Shown here: positions 1-9,949 of the stretch, piece by piece
Position numbering within the stretch: the stretch's first letter is position 1
How the letters are laid out: each line of letters starts with the position of its first letter
Virus record (IMG/VR): IMGVR_UViG_3300032285_001524
Location: 1-49,252 of that record
Origin: a virus
Reading direction: 5' to 3' (one strand)
DNA: 49,252 nt
Made by a program: the position numbers and the translations under genes
The notes under the pieces: model-generated
What the model saw: only the letters and a program-made list of their open reading frames with translations
What the model was told of the DNA's origin: nothing
Database searches by the model: none

Positions 1-2
1 CA

Positions 3-524
3 TTTACAAAATTTGGCATGGTCAGCCCCAAAGAGCAAGCTTGCTTTATAGGTCAATGCAGTCATGAAAGCAACCACTTCAGAGTCTTGGAAGAAAATCT
101 TAACTATAGAGCCGATACCCTTCAAAAGTTGTTCGGTCATAAATTCAAGCCAGGCGAGGTCGAGCTTTACGCCAGACAGCCCGTTAAGATCGCCAACAGA
201 ATTTACGCCAATCGTATGGGCAACCGTGACGAAGCATCTGGGGACGGGCACCGCTTTAGGGGAAGGGGGGTCGTTCAGCTTACCGGGCACGATAACTACT
301 GGCACTGTGGTCAAGCATTGGGTCAGGATTTTGTGATGAATCCTGATCTGGTAGCTACCCCCATGTTTGCCGCTTTGAGTGCGGGCTGGTTTTGGTCTAC
401 GCATGGATGCGGTAAGCTGATAGACAACCAAGAACAATTGTGTAAACGTATCAATGGTGGGTTGATTGGACTACCCGATAGAATAGCTCAAACACAAAAT
501 GCTCTTGCCGTTTTGACGGTGTAA
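3..524 (+). CDS. GH19-type endolysin, 5' end cut by window edge
   Basis: C-terminal part of a glycoside hydrolase family 19 (chitinase-like) lysozyme, which would cut the peptidoglycan glycan chain at lysis. The frame is open to the left edge: the codons before the first ATG at 18 read F-T-K-F-G, matching the helix that precedes the catalytic motif in this family, so the real start lies outside the window. SHESNHF carries the expected general-acid Glu, the EEN of LEENLNY gives the second acidic position, and FRGRGVVQLTGHDNY is the family's cleft signature. It lies upstream of the nozzle-like gene. No holin is adjacent. Family call is secure; the length is unknown. Confidence 0.88.
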   Translation, partial: FTKFGMVSPKEQACFIGQCSHESNHFRVLEENLNYRADTLQKLFGHKFKPGEVELYARQPVKIANRIYANRMGNRDEASGDGHRFRGRGVVQLTGHDNYWHCGQALGQDFVMNPDLVATPMFAALSAGWFWSTHGCGKLIDNQEQLCKRINGGLIGLPDRIAQTQNALAVLTV

Positions 525-538
525 TGGGACAATAAGTC

Positions 539-2458
539 ATGCCTTTAAAATCCATACGATTCAGACCAGGAGTCAACCGAGAGCAGACACAATATACCGC
601 TGAACTGGTAGGTACGGTCAACGCCAATTTCCCTATTGTGGCTGGATGGTATGAGTCTGAGAAAATAAGATTTAGGCAGGGCTTTCCTGAAAAGATTGGC
701 GGATGGTATCCAGTCACAACTGTTACCTTTCTAGGTATATGCAGATCATTGTTCAACTGGTCTTCTTTGGACGGTACAACTTTAATTGGTGTAGGCACAA
801 ACTTAAAGTTTTATATCAGTAAAGGCGGCGCTTATTACGATATAACGCCTACCCGTGGCACAGCTACTTATACAAATCCGTTTACTGCATCTGCCAGTTC
901 TGCGGTTATTACGGTATCTGCCGCCTCTCATGGTTGTGTAACTGGGGACTTTGTTACTTTTTCTGGTGCAACAGGATTGGGTGGAAACATCACCGCAGCG
1001 GTATTAAATCAACAATACCAAGTTACGGTTACAAGTGTAAACGTTTTCACTTTCGTTGCTACGGCTACAGCTAATTCTACAGATGCGGCGGGTTCTCCTG
1101 GTGGTGGAACAGTTACGGCCACCTATCAAATCAACGTTGGCCCAGCCATTGAAGTTCCTTTGGTGGGATGGGGTGCTAGTACATGGGGAACTGGAACCTG
1201 GGGCGTAGGAGGTTCTGCAACCATTTCATTGAGATTATGGAGTCAATCTAACTTTGGCCAAGACTTAATCTTTGCGCCAAGGGGTGGACAGATTTATTAT
1301 TGGGCATATGTAAACAACATCACATCTCCGGCGGTTTTAGCTTCTTCTTTGTCAGGAGCTTCAGATGTACCGACTGTTGTTAATTTTATCTTTGTCTCCG
1401 ATGCTAGTCGCTTTGTGTTTGCATTTGGTACTAACAAACTGGGAGATAGTGTTCTTGATCCCATGCTGGTTCGCTGGTCAGATCAAGAGTCTGTGACGAT
1501 GTGGACTCCAGCTGCTACCAACCAAGCGGGGGATATTAGGCTTTCTCGTGGATCGCAAATCATTACTTGCGTACAAAACCGTCAAGAGATTGTTGTTTGG
1601 ACAGATACATCGGTTTATGCATTCCAATATGTAGGAACGCCAGGTGTTTGGAGCTCACAGATCGTAGGAGATAACATTTCTATTGTGGGTCAGAACGTGG
1701 CCATTCTGGCATCTGGTGTAGCCTACTGGATGGGTATTGACAAGTTCTATCAATACAAAGGTGGTAGCACCAATACGCTCAGATGTGACTTGCGCGAGTA
1801 CATTTACAGCGATATTAACTTATCTCAAAGCCAACAATTCTTTGCTGGAACCAATGAGGGATACAGTGAAATATGGTGGTTCTATTGCTCTGCCAATAGC
1901 ACGGTTGTGGATAAATATGTAATCTATAACTATCAAGATGATATTTGGTACTACGGAACCATGAGCCGAACCGCCTGGATTGATTCGACCATATTGACAT
2001 ATCCTATTGCAGCCACTTATAACAATACGCTTGTATTCCATGAATATGGATTGGATGACAATACCACTGGATCGTCTACGGCTATAGATTCTTATATTAC
2101 ATCTGCTGAGTTTGACTTAGATGATGGGGATAAGTTTGGATTTGTTCGAAGAATACTGCCTGATATTACATTCAGAAAGTCCAGCATTTCTAATCCGGTA
2201 GTTAATATGACTTTGATTCCCATGCAAAACTCGGGATCAGGATACAACAATCCACAATCAAATGGTGGCAATACAAATGTAGCAACAATTACAAAAACAG
2301 CTACTGCGCCTATTGAACAATTTACTGGCCAAGTATTTATCCGAGTACGCGGTCGTCAAATGATATTCAAGATAGAAGGCAATCAGTTGGGCCAGCAGTG
2401 GCAATTGGGTACCCCTAGGATTGATATACAAGTAGATGGAAAACGAGGTAACACCTGA
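539..2458 (+). CDS. Tail nozzle/stabilisation-like structural protein with FCCH-like domain
   Basis: A 639-residue virion protein. The N-terminus (FRPGVNREQTQY, then KIRFRQGFPEKIGGW) is typical of a structural protein of short-tailed phages, often compared with the P22 gp10 / T7 gp12 nozzle; that comparison is by resemblance only. Residues about 120-200 (VITVSAASHGCVTGDFVTF and following) look like the small beta domain often hit by the E1 FCCH model in environmental phages; the protein at 41136 has a similar one. Trp/Tyr-rich beta repeats follow. A dispersed-palindrome copy at 1033-1052 lies in frame and encodes SVNVFT. The TGA overlaps the next ATG. Confidence 0.7.
   Translation: MPLKSIRFRPGVNREQTQYTAELVGTVNANFPIVAGWYESEKIRFRQGFPEKIGGWYPVTTVTFLGICRSLFNWSSLDGTTLIGVGTNLKFYISKGGAYYDITPTRGTATYTNPFTASASSAVITVSAASHGCVTGDFVTFSGATGLGGNITAAVLNQQYQVTVTSVNVFTFVATATANSTDAAGSPGGGTVTATYQINVGPAIEVPLVGWGASTWGTGTWGVGGSATISLRLWSQSNFGQDLIFAPRGGQIYYWAYVNNITSPAVLASSLSGASDVPTVVNFIFVSDASRFVFAFGTNKLGDSVLDPMLVRWSDQESVTMWTPAATNQAGDIRLSRGSQIITCVQNRQEIVVWTDTSVYAFQYVGTPGVWSSQIVGDNISIVGQNVAILASGVAYWMGIDKFYQYKGGSTNTLRCDLREYIYSDINLSQSQQFFAGTNEGYSEIWWFYCSANSTVVDKYVIYNYQDDIWYYGTMSRTAWIDSTILTYPIAATYNNTLVFHEYGLDDNTTGSSTAIDSYITSAEFDLDDGDKFGFVRRILPDITFRKSSISNPVVNMTLIPMQNSGSGYNNPQSNGGNTNVATITKTATAPIEQFTGQVFIRVRGRQMIFKIEGNQLGQQWQLGTPRIDIQVDGKRGNT
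1033..1052. repeat. Dispersed palindrome, copy 1
   Basis: AAGTGTAAACGTTTTCACTT, one unpaired position relative to the perfect palindrome. It lies inside the nozzle-like gene in the reading phase A|AGT|GTA|AAC|GTT. Confidence 0.8.
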
Positions 2459-3081
2459 TGTTACTCAACTCCTTTCCTGCCGCTCCTGCCTTACCTTTGC
2501 CATCATCTAGGGATTACCCTAATGAATTGAATAATGTACTGCGCTTGTACTTTAATCAGTTGAGCCAAAGGTTGCAATCTGTAACGGGCGCTAGTGGTGG
2601 GCAGTATCTACAGACTGTATATGGTGCTTTTGAGAATACAGCTAATCAAACATTAACTGCCAACACTGCCACGGCTATGGTTTGGAGTCAGACTGACTAT
2701 GCCAATGGCGTCACTTTAAGCAACAGCTCAAGGCTAAATGTAACGGCCACAGGAATTTATAACCTTCAGTTCAGTACTCAATTCCAAAACGCAGATAATC
2801 AATTGCATGATGCAAACATTTGGTTGCGTGTAAACGGATCAGATATAGCTGGATCTACAGGATTGGCTTCAATTCCTAATTCTCATGGAGGAACTCCCGG
2901 TCATGCTATTGTGGGATGGAATTTCTTTTTGTCCTTAAGTAAAAATGATTATGTGGAATTGTATTGTTCTGTGGATAGCGCGCAAGTAACTATTCAAGCT
3001 TATGCTGCTGGGATAACTCCAACCAGACCCAGCACAGCATCTAATGTTGTTACATTAACTTTTGTATCTACGGTGAAGTAA
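2458..3081 (+). CDS. C1q/TNF-like jelly-roll virion protein
   Basis: A 207-residue protein. The first 50 residues are a short helical lead (ELNNVLRLYFNQLSQRLQ), then a beta-rich domain with the pattern GAFENTANQTLTANTATAM, SRLNVTATGIYNLQFSTQF, IWLRVNGSDI and VGWNFFLSLSKNDYVELY. This is the phage version of the C1q/TNF-like jelly roll, usually found in trimeric fibre or decoration proteins. The ATG overlaps the upstream TGA, so translation is probably coupled. It may be a receptor-contact or fibre component; the exact position in the virion cannot be told from sequence. Confidence 0.65.
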   Translation: MLLNSFPAAPALPLPSSRDYPNELNNVLRLYFNQLSQRLQSVTGASGGQYLQTVYGAFENTANQTLTANTATAMVWSQTDYANGVTLSNSSRLNVTATGIYNLQFSTQFQNADNQLHDANIWLRVNGSDIAGSTGLASIPNSHGGTPGHAIVGWNFFLSLSKNDYVELYCSVDSAQVTIQAYAAGITPTRPSTASNVVTLTFVSTVK

Positions 3082-4350
3082 ATGGCAAGTACTAAACTTC
3101 CAGTATGGGCAAACAATGACTTAGCCACTTATTCGGCATTCTCTGGTTTGCCTACGGATATTGCTAAGTCTGCGCCTAAAACAATTGATCCTTCAAAAGC
3201 ACCAAAAGGTGCAGAGTACATGCCAGGCGGGAATGAAGGCGACCAGGGTACATATAGGATTGCTGTACCCACTCCAGCTGGCTGGGATCCAACTGTAAAG
3301 CTTTACGCCAATTACGATACGGCAGGAAATCTAACTGGCTACTCTGGGTCTAATCCAGTATTCCCTGCTGACGCTAGTGGCAATTTATCCAAGGTCAAAT
3401 TCACCCCAATGTGGGATGCGTCAGGTAAATCAGCTTCTGTACAAGATACATCCCATGGTGGATACGAGGGCACTCCATTACTAATGGCTGGCGCTTCTAT
3501 GATCCCAGGCGTTGCACCTTTTATGGCTGCGGCTAATGTAGCTAATGCCGTAATAAATCATCAGCCAATCAATCCCAGCACCCTTATAAGTCTTGGCGTA
3601 TCTGCTATTGGCGCCATGGGCGGCACGCCAGTAGATATGATTCCAAATGCTGATGGTACTGTGACAACGGTCTACTCAGACGGTACTCAAGCTATCAGTA
3701 CACCACAGCAGGGTGTTGCCAGCCCATCGTTAAATACCAATTTAAGGACAGCCAGCCAAGTCGCTAAGGTTGCTGGATCGCTCAAGAATCCTACGGCTCT
3801 GGTCAATAGTTTAACCAACTTGATTGATGTTTCTTCTGATGTTAAGGTGGCTTTGAACGCAACCAACGCCATTAGAGCCATAGAAAATGGTATGCCTGCC
3901 ACAGCTATAGCACCATATCTATCGTCTATTATTGATAGCTCTGATCCGCAAGCGGTCAGTATTGCAAGCAAAATGCTTAATACCATTTTGCCAAATACAA
4001 CGACTTCACCTGCAAGTGTAAACGTTAACACTTCCAAGACAACGGATACGGCTGATACAACAACAGCTGATACAACAGCTCCAAGTGTAAACGTTTACAC
4101 TTCCACGAATCCACTAGCCGTTCCTACGGGAATGACGGTTGCGCAAAACGGTGTACAGGTTAATCCTTTAGCGGTTCCAAACATGCCAGTAGTTAAGCCT
4201 CCACCAGCGACTATTGGTAAAATGAAAGAATTGGATTTACAAAAGTTGTTTAACGAAGTAAATTCGCTAAATCCTGTCGAAGATAATACAATTGAAGCTA
4301 TGCAAGGCGGGTCGCTGGACGACCTTTTGCGGCTACTAAATAGGGGTTGA
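3082..4350 (+). CDS. Unknown late protein with two in-frame palindrome copies
   Basis: A 422-residue protein with no family I recognise. Residues 1-120 are Gly/Pro/Asp rich, about 130-185 are hydrophobic and Ala/Gly rich (LMAGASMIPGVAPFMAAANV, possibly membrane-active), and 300-380 are a Thr/Pro-rich linker. The linker holds two palindrome copies 69 bp apart, encoding SVNVNTS and SVNVYTS. It starts directly after the C1q-like gene and is followed one base later by the 1199-residue gene. Its place among the virion genes suggests an internal or injected virion protein; this is inference. Confidence 0.6.
   Translation: MASTKLPVWANNDLATYSAFSGLPTDIAKSAPKTIDPSKAPKGAEYMPGGNEGDQGTYRIAVPTPAGWDPTVKLYANYDTAGNLTGYSGSNPVFPADASGNLSKVKFTPMWDASGKSASVQDTSHGGYEGTPLLMAGASMIPGVAPFMAAANVANAVINHQPINPSTLISLGVSAIGAMGGTPVDMIPNADGTVTTVYSDGTQAISTPQQGVASPSLNTNLRTASQVAKVAGSLKNPTALVNSLTNLIDVSSDVKVALNATNAIRAIENGMPATAIAPYLSSIIDSSDPQAVSIASKMLNTILPNTTTSPASVNVNTSKTTDTADTTTADTTAPSVNVYTSTNPLAVPTGMTVAQNGVQVNPLAVPNMPVVKPPPATIGKMKELDLQKLFNEVNSLNPVEDNTIEAMQGGSLDDLLRLLNRG
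4014..4033. repeat. Dispersed palindrome, copy 2
   Basis: AAGTGTAAACGTTAACACTT, one mismatch to the perfect palindrome, in frame as A|AGT|GTA|AAC|GTT inside the 422-residue protein gene. Confidence 0.8.
4083..4102. repeat. Dispersed palindrome, copy 3 (perfect)
   Basis: AAGTGTAAACGTTTACACTT, a perfect 20-bp palindrome, in the same gene and phase as copy 2 and 69 bp from it. The centres are thus about 6.6 helical turns apart. Confidence 0.9.
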
Positions 4351-4351
4351 C

Positions 4352-7300
4352 ATGGCTTATATTATTAATTCAGAAGATGATGGATATGTAACCACTAATA
4401 CATACAGTGATGGATCGGTTGTTCAAGTTGATAATGTTGATGGACAAGAAACTGTTCTTAGAGGCCCATCAGCTGGGTCAAGTCCAATAGCAACCAATAC
4501 TTCACAAACTGCTGGCACATCTTATGATGTAAGCGGTTACACATATAGAAGCAATAGCGATGGTACATTTACAAAAGTAGATGAATCTGGCGTAGAGCAT
4601 CCATCAAATTTAGCGGAATATACTGCCGCTTCTCAAGGAAAAGATCCAGCCACATTGTCGCCTACGCTTGATCCTTCTCAAGTCAGTACAACGCCAACGA
4701 CCTCAAGAACAACTAGTACGGTAACAGGCACAGGTGATCCTAATACGCTTAGTGGCATTATTAGTAGAGCTGCTACCGGCACTTTATCTGCTAAAGACAT
4801 TGCTAATTTTGCTTCTGCTAATGCTGGAAATATTGCCGCTTTAACTGCTTTATCAGCTTTGACAGGTGGTAATACGCCTACAACTGGTGCCTATACTGGT
4901 AAGATTCCTACGCTTCAAGCCATAAGAAACCAGATCAATGCTGGCGTTTCTCCTGGTCAAAGTCAACAGTATTTTACGGATGCACGCTTTGTAAATCCTG
5001 CTGATGCCGCAGCTGTAGCTGCCGCCAAAGAAGCTTCCACTTCACAAGCTCAAGCCATTATTGATGCTGCACAAAAGCAAGCTGCTGCCAGAGCCGCTGC
5101 TCAGCCCACGATACCTGGCTTTGCTATGCCCTACGTTAATCAAACAGCGGTAGGTAATACGCCTGTTACGGCAGGTAATAATTTTGGTTTACCAGCTGTG
5201 ATAGATCGATCCAGTCCTGGTTACAACAACACACCACAAACTGGTATTGGGGCTATAGCTACACCAACTATTACTCCAGCTGTCAACCCAGTTACCCCAG
5301 TTGCTCCAGTTACCCCTACTGTTGTCCAGCCTACAACGTTGAATCCAAATACAACAACAAATCCAAAGACAAGTACGCCAACGTTAACACCAGAACAAAT
5401 AGCTGCACAAAATTATTTGGCCAGTATCCAAGCGCCTACTGCATCTCAGGTGTCTTCGTTTCAAGGGACAAGTCCCACAGATATGTCGTCGTTGATTACT
5501 AAAGCTGTAAACAATGCCATGCTTGTAAATCCTGCAACGGCAAACAAAACGATTGCCAATTTGATGGATGCTTACAAAGTAACTCCTGCTGAAATGGCGG
5601 CAGCTACGGGCTTTACACCTGGTGAAATTACCAACTTATACAATCAAGCCAAGGGCAATACAACTGCTCCTGTGGCTACGACTGATGCGGCTACGATCAT
5701 GCAGCAATTGCAAAATACTGTAGCTGGTGCAACTCCTAGCAATACTGCTTCGATGGTTGCAGGATTAAACAATATCATTGCCGCCAATCCCGGGATAACC
5801 ACGGCTCAAATACAAGCCATGTTTCCAACTACGGACTTAACCCCATACTTTAAACAAGGTGTGGTGGCTCCAGGTAGTTCTACTTATAAAGCGCCTACAG
5901 CTGCGACGATAGCTGCTGCTCCAGTGAATGCTTTAAGAAATGATGTGATAGCTACTGGTGGTGCGGGTATAGCTGCTTTAGCTTCAAAAACTCCTGTTGC
6001 TGGTGGAAGCAATCTTGATTTAAGTGCGGTTCCACAATTGATTACTGCAATGCAAGAAAAGGGAATGTCTAATGCTGACATTGCCAACTCATTTAAATCA
6101 CAAGGTGTTACTGCCGATCAAGTTGCTAGTGTTATGCCAGCGGGTGATAAGGCTGCAATTTACCAAGCGTTTGGTCAAACACCTCCCGCATTAACACCCC
6201 TGGGTGGTGTGGCCGCTTTGCAGGCTGCTATCGCCGCTTCGACACCAGCTGGTACAGTTCTGTCTACTGTACCCCCATCTCCTGCAACGCCTGCGACACC
6301 AGCTACGCCTGCTACGCCACAGAATAATCCTTTGGCTGCTAACTTGGCTTCTATTTCTACAATACCAGAGCCAACTGGTATTGCCTCAATACCAGCTGCT
6401 GAACCTGTTGCATCTGTTGCTGAACCAATTTCTACGCCTAGCTATAACAACTATTCAAATCAACAAATGGCAGATTACATAGCTCAAACAGGATTAAATG
6501 TAAATGATCCTGTTGCTTTGGCTGCGGCAGAACAAGCAACCAATGCTGATCCAGGTGCTGTAAACAGTTACATAGCAAGTCTTGGCCCAGCAAATGATCA
6601 ACCTTATGTAGATAACAGTGGCGCTAAAGCCGGAGGTCTTATGGGATACGCACATGGTGGGATTAGTAATATCCCAAGATATTTACAAGGCACTACTGAT
6701 GGTATGGCCGATAAAGTTCCATCTTCTATTGATGGTGTACAGCCAGCCAAGCTGAGCCACGGCGAGTTCGTTATCCCTGCTGATGTGGTATCTCACTTAG
6801 GTAATGGGAACTCTGATGCCGGCGCTAAGAAGCTTTATGAAATGATGGACAGGGTTCGTTATGCCCGTACCGGTACCAAGAAGCAAGGTAAAGAAATCAA
6901 TCCTGACAAGTTCATGGTTGGTGGTCATGCTTATGCTACGGGTGGCGAGATTGCATTTCCTACGGGAGGAACAGTACCCACAGGAACATCATCTGGCGTA
7001 TCCGTTCCTTCTCTTGGATACTCTACTGTAAACGCTCTCTCTCCATGGGCAGGTGATTACGTTACCAACATGTTGGGTAGCGCACAGGCGTTAGCACAAG
7101 CCCCTATGCCCGTATATCAGGGTGAATTGACTGCTGGCCCATCAGCGTTACAACAACAGCAATTTGCTGGCTTGTCTGATTTGGTCAAGACTGGTGCTCC
7201 TCCTATACAGTTCCAAACCGGTACGTTCTCTAATGCAGGCGCTCCTGCTATGCCTGACGTAACTAGACCCAGTGATACATCATTGGTAAGCCAGGCTGCT

Positions 7301-7951
7301 AATGAAGGTACATCTGCATTCGGTCAACCTTTACAGTTGAATACTGGTGATACTGGTGTTGCCGGTAGATACATGAATCCCTATTTGCAACAATCTTTAC
7401 AACCCCAATTAAATTTATTGTCTAGGCAATCACAGATCAATACCTTGGGCGATTTGGGTAAAATGACGCAACAAGGCGCGTTTGGTGGATCAAGACAAGC
7501 CGTTCTTCAAGGTATCAATGAAGGTAACTTATTAGGTCAACAGGCTAACTTGATTGGTCAGGGTTATAACACTGCCTATAAAAATGCAATGGATCAGTTT
7601 AACGCTGAACAAAACCTTGGGCTCCAAGCGCAACAGAATCAACAGGCTGCTAATATGCAATCAGCTAACTTTGGTTTGGCTGGTTTGGGTGCATTGGGTA
7701 CTGCTGGCGCTACACAACAAGGTCTTACACAGGCTGCTAATACTGCTGCTCAGAACCAGTTTAATCAACAGGCTCTGTATCCCTATCAACAGTTACAGTT
7801 TGAACAAAGCATGCTTTCTAATCTGCCAATTTCTACGCAGGCTGTTATTCCTAACACCTCGCCAATCAGCAATGCAGCTGGCGCGTTGAACACATCCATA
7901 TCATTGGCTGATGCTTTAAAGCAATTAGGCCAAGGCTCTACTACACCTTAA
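4352..7951 (+). CDS. Large low-complexity virion protein
   Basis: A 1199-residue protein rich in Ala, Thr, Pro, Gln and Asn. Residues about 70-760 are mostly low complexity with runs such as TPATPATPATP. Around residue 765-880 is a conserved block, GGLMGYAHGGIS, then DGMADKVPSSIDGVQPAKLS, HGEFVIPADVVSHLGNGNSD and KKLYEMMDRVRYARTG, known from internal or large virion proteins of environmental phages. The C-terminal 300 residues are Gln-rich and helical. KSGG-like pairs (YAHGG, YATGG) also occur in several small late proteins here. It lies between two other putative internal virion genes. An ejection or internal-core role is inferred. Confidence 0.65.
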   Translation: MAYIINSEDDGYVTTNTYSDGSVVQVDNVDGQETVLRGPSAGSSPIATNTSQTAGTSYDVSGYTYRSNSDGTFTKVDESGVEHPSNLAEYTAASQGKDPATLSPTLDPSQVSTTPTTSRTTSTVTGTGDPNTLSGIISRAATGTLSAKDIANFASANAGNIAALTALSALTGGNTPTTGAYTGKIPTLQAIRNQINAGVSPGQSQQYFTDARFVNPADAAAVAAAKEASTSQAQAIIDAAQKQAAARAAAQPTIPGFAMPYVNQTAVGNTPVTAGNNFGLPAVIDRSSPGYNNTPQTGIGAIATPTITPAVNPVTPVAPVTPTVVQPTTLNPNTTTNPKTSTPTLTPEQIAAQNYLASIQAPTASQVSSFQGTSPTDMSSLITKAVNNAMLVNPATANKTIANLMDAYKVTPAEMAAATGFTPGEITNLYNQAKGNTTAPVATTDAATIMQQLQNTVAGATPSNTASMVAGLNNIIAANPGITTAQIQAMFPTTDLTPYFKQGVVAPGSSTYKAPTAATIAAAPVNALRNDVIATGGAGIAALASKTPVAGGSNLDLSAVPQLITAMQEKGMSNADIANSFKSQGVTADQVASVMPAGDKAAIYQAFGQTPPALTPLGGVAALQAAIAASTPAGTVLSTVPPSPATPATPATPATPQNNPLAANLASISTIPEPTGIASIPAAEPVASVAEPISTPSYNNYSNQQMADYIAQTGLNVNDPVALAAAEQATNADPGAVNSYIASLGPANDQPYVDNSGAKAGGLMGYAHGGISNIPRYLQGTTDGMADKVPSSIDGVQPAKLSHGEFVIPADVVSHLGNGNSDAGAKKLYEMMDRVRYARTGTKKQGKEINPDKFMVGGHAYATGGEIAFPTGGTVPTGTSSGVSVPSLGYSTVNALSPWAGDYVTNMLGSAQALAQAPMPVYQGELTAGPSALQQQQFAGLSDLVKTGAPPIQFQTGTFSNAGAPAMPDVTRPSDTSLVSQAANEGTSAFGQPLQLNTGDTGVAGRYMNPYLQQSLQPQLNLLSRQSQINTLGDLGKMTQQGAFGGSRQAVLQGINEGNLLGQQANLIGQGYNTAYKNAMDQFNAEQNLGLQAQQNQQAANMQSANFGLAGLGALGTAGATQQGLTQAANTAAQNQFNQQALYPYQQLQFEQSMLSNLPISTQAVIPNTSPISNAAGALNTSISLADALKQLGQGSTTP

Positions 7952-7960
7952 AGGATTGAT

Positions 7961-9949
7961 ATGAGTATTTATCAAGACGAAAAAAACATGAAGATGATGC
8001 CCGAGGGTATCCTTGGTGCGTTGGCGCAAGGTAAAGGCGCTAAGCCAGTTGAAGAAAAGCTGTTGGCGTTGATCGAGAAATCTAGGCGCTTGGGATTGGA
8101 AGCTGATAAAGAAGCTGCCATGAACAAGCCTATGCCTACAGTAGCTGACCAGGTCGAGCACAAGACTGGGCTAATGGATCTACAAGAAATGGCCAAACGA
8201 TTGGGCGTACAGATCACTGGCATCGCTCCTATCAATGCTCAGCCACAAGCACCACAAGGCGCTCCTCAAGCACCTATGCCTCCCGCTGGTATTGCTGCTG
8301 CCCCAGCACCAATGCCTGCCCCTATGCCTGCTCAAGCTGCCGCTCCTATGCCAGCTCACATGGCTCATGGCGGAGTAGCACACGCTGTTCCACACCACAT
8401 GTTTAGATTTTCTCATGGTGGTGGGATCATGGGATTTGCGGATGGCGGTACGGACAAAGATAAAGCGCTTGCTGCTATTGAGTCTGCTATGCCAAAAGAG
8501 ATGCCAGATACATCAACATTAAATCCTTCTGCATATTACATGCAAAGAGCTGCTGCTATTAAAGCAGTAATGGAAAATTTGGATACACCTGCTCCTTACT
8601 CAGGCCCTCGTCAGGAAACATATGCTGAACGCGATGTAAGAATGCACAATCAACCTGCATTGACTTCTTATCATGATCCATTTAGCATTTCTAATTTGCT
8701 AAAGAAAACAGCTACGCCTGAGTTTAAAAGAAGCACGTTACCGTTTACAGATGAAGATGTAGCTGCCGCTCAAATGGAAAAGACATCCTCAAATATTCCA
8801 GGTGAAGCTACAAAGATTGTGCCAGTACCAAATGCTCCAGTACCACAAGCAGTTGGTGATGCTCTTACAAAAGAACAACCTAAAACACCTGCGGGCTTAA
8901 AAGATGCATTGGCCACACAGAAAAAACCAGCGCCTGAAGCCAATCCTAATAAGATTGTGCAATCATTGATGACCGGCGTTCCTGGTACTGCTCCTGCTGC
9001 TGCTCCATCTGAGCCTGCTGAGAAATCACAGGCACAGAGAATTGCAGAAGGTTACATGACTCCTCCAAGTGTCCAAGCTGAGATTCAAAAAGAAAGAGAT
9101 ATGGCTAAAGCATTTGGATACGATACGCCTGCCGGTGAAGATGCCATGAGACGAGCCAATGCAATGGAAGCCAAGATTGCTGAGTTCCAACAAAGCCATC
9201 CCATGGAGAAGTTCCAGGCTTTATTGACAGGTATCCAGACCGGTGGATACGGTGGTGGCGCACCAGCTGCTGCTGAGAATGAGCGTGCTTATAGAGAAAA
9301 CGTTCTCAAACAAATGGAAGCTATTCATAATCTTAAGTCACCTATTGAGCAAGCAAGACGAGCTGAAGCTATTGCTAAGGGCAAGAACGTTACCGAGAAC
9401 ATGGCCAAGGCTAACGAGACAGCATCTAGAACTGCTACCAGTTTGTTTGGTGAAGAGCAAAGAGCCAAGTCAGCTAAAGAGCTTGAGCAAATGCGCGGCC
9501 TCAATGCTTTGGCTGTACAACAACTTTCTTCTGCAACCCAGATCAAGATACATCAGATGGCGCAAGCTGCTGCCGATGCACATCGTGAGCTTACTGCACA
9601 AGAGATTGAGCAATCACTTAAAAATGATCCTAAATATAAAGACATGAGCTATGCAGACAGATTGAATGCTGCTTATGGAATTAAGACGGGACGTTCAGAA
9701 AAGATGGGTGTTGCTGAATTAAGTGCTATAGTTAAGGCTACGGCACCAATAGCAAATACTGACGAAGATGCTAAAGCACAAATGACATGGGCTATGGGTG
9801 AGCTTCAGAAGCTTTATACTGGACAGAATTATCAACCAGGTTCAGCTCCATCTTTAGAACAATTCATTGCTAAGGCTGGCCCATTGAATCCTAAAATGAC
9901 CAAAGACCAATTGACTGCAAAGTACACTGAACTTTACGGGAAAAAATAA
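7961..9949 (+). CDS. Putative internal virion protein
   Basis: A 662-residue protein. An N-terminal helical segment with EEKLLALIEKSRRLG is followed by a Pro/Ala/Met-rich linker (about residues 90-130), then HGG-type motifs (MAHGGVAHAV, FSHGGGIMGFADGG). The C-terminal half is long, charged and probably coiled coil (about 400-560). The GA at its stop overlaps the next ATG (AATAATGG junction), suggesting coupled translation with the polyvalent protein. A half-site of the dispersed palindrome (CGTTTACAGATG) occurs near 8741. No enzymatic motif was seen. Confidence 0.6.
   Translation: MSIYQDEKNMKMMPEGILGALAQGKGAKPVEEKLLALIEKSRRLGLEADKEAAMNKPMPTVADQVEHKTGLMDLQEMAKRLGVQITGIAPINAQPQAPQGAPQAPMPPAGIAAAPAPMPAPMPAQAAAPMPAHMAHGGVAHAVPHHMFRFSHGGGIMGFADGGTDKDKALAAIESAMPKEMPDTSTLNPSAYYMQRAAAIKAVMENLDTPAPYSGPRQETYAERDVRMHNQPALTSYHDPFSISNLLKKTATPEFKRSTLPFTDEDVAAAQMEKTSSNIPGEATKIVPVPNAPVPQAVGDALTKEQPKTPAGLKDALATQKKPAPEANPNKIVQSLMTGVPGTAPAAAPSEPAEKSQAQRIAEGYMTPPSVQAEIQKERDMAKAFGYDTPAGEDAMRRANAMEAKIAEFQQSHPMEKFQALLTGIQTGGYGGGAPAAAENERAYRENVLKQMEAIHNLKSPIEQARRAEAIAKGKNVTENMAKANETASRTATSLFGEEQRAKSAKELEQMRGLNALAVQQLSSATQIKIHQMAQAAADAHRELTAQEIEQSLKNDPKYKDMSYADRLNAAYGIKTGRSEKMGVAELSAIVKATAPIANTDEDAKAQMTWAMGELQKLYTGQNYQPGSAPSLEQFIAKAGPLNPKMTKDQLTAKYTELYGKK

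Noticed and set aside
6555-6574. TGTAAACAGTTACA in the 1199-residue gene
   Set aside because: The core lacks the central CG and the AAG/CTT arms; counted as chance.
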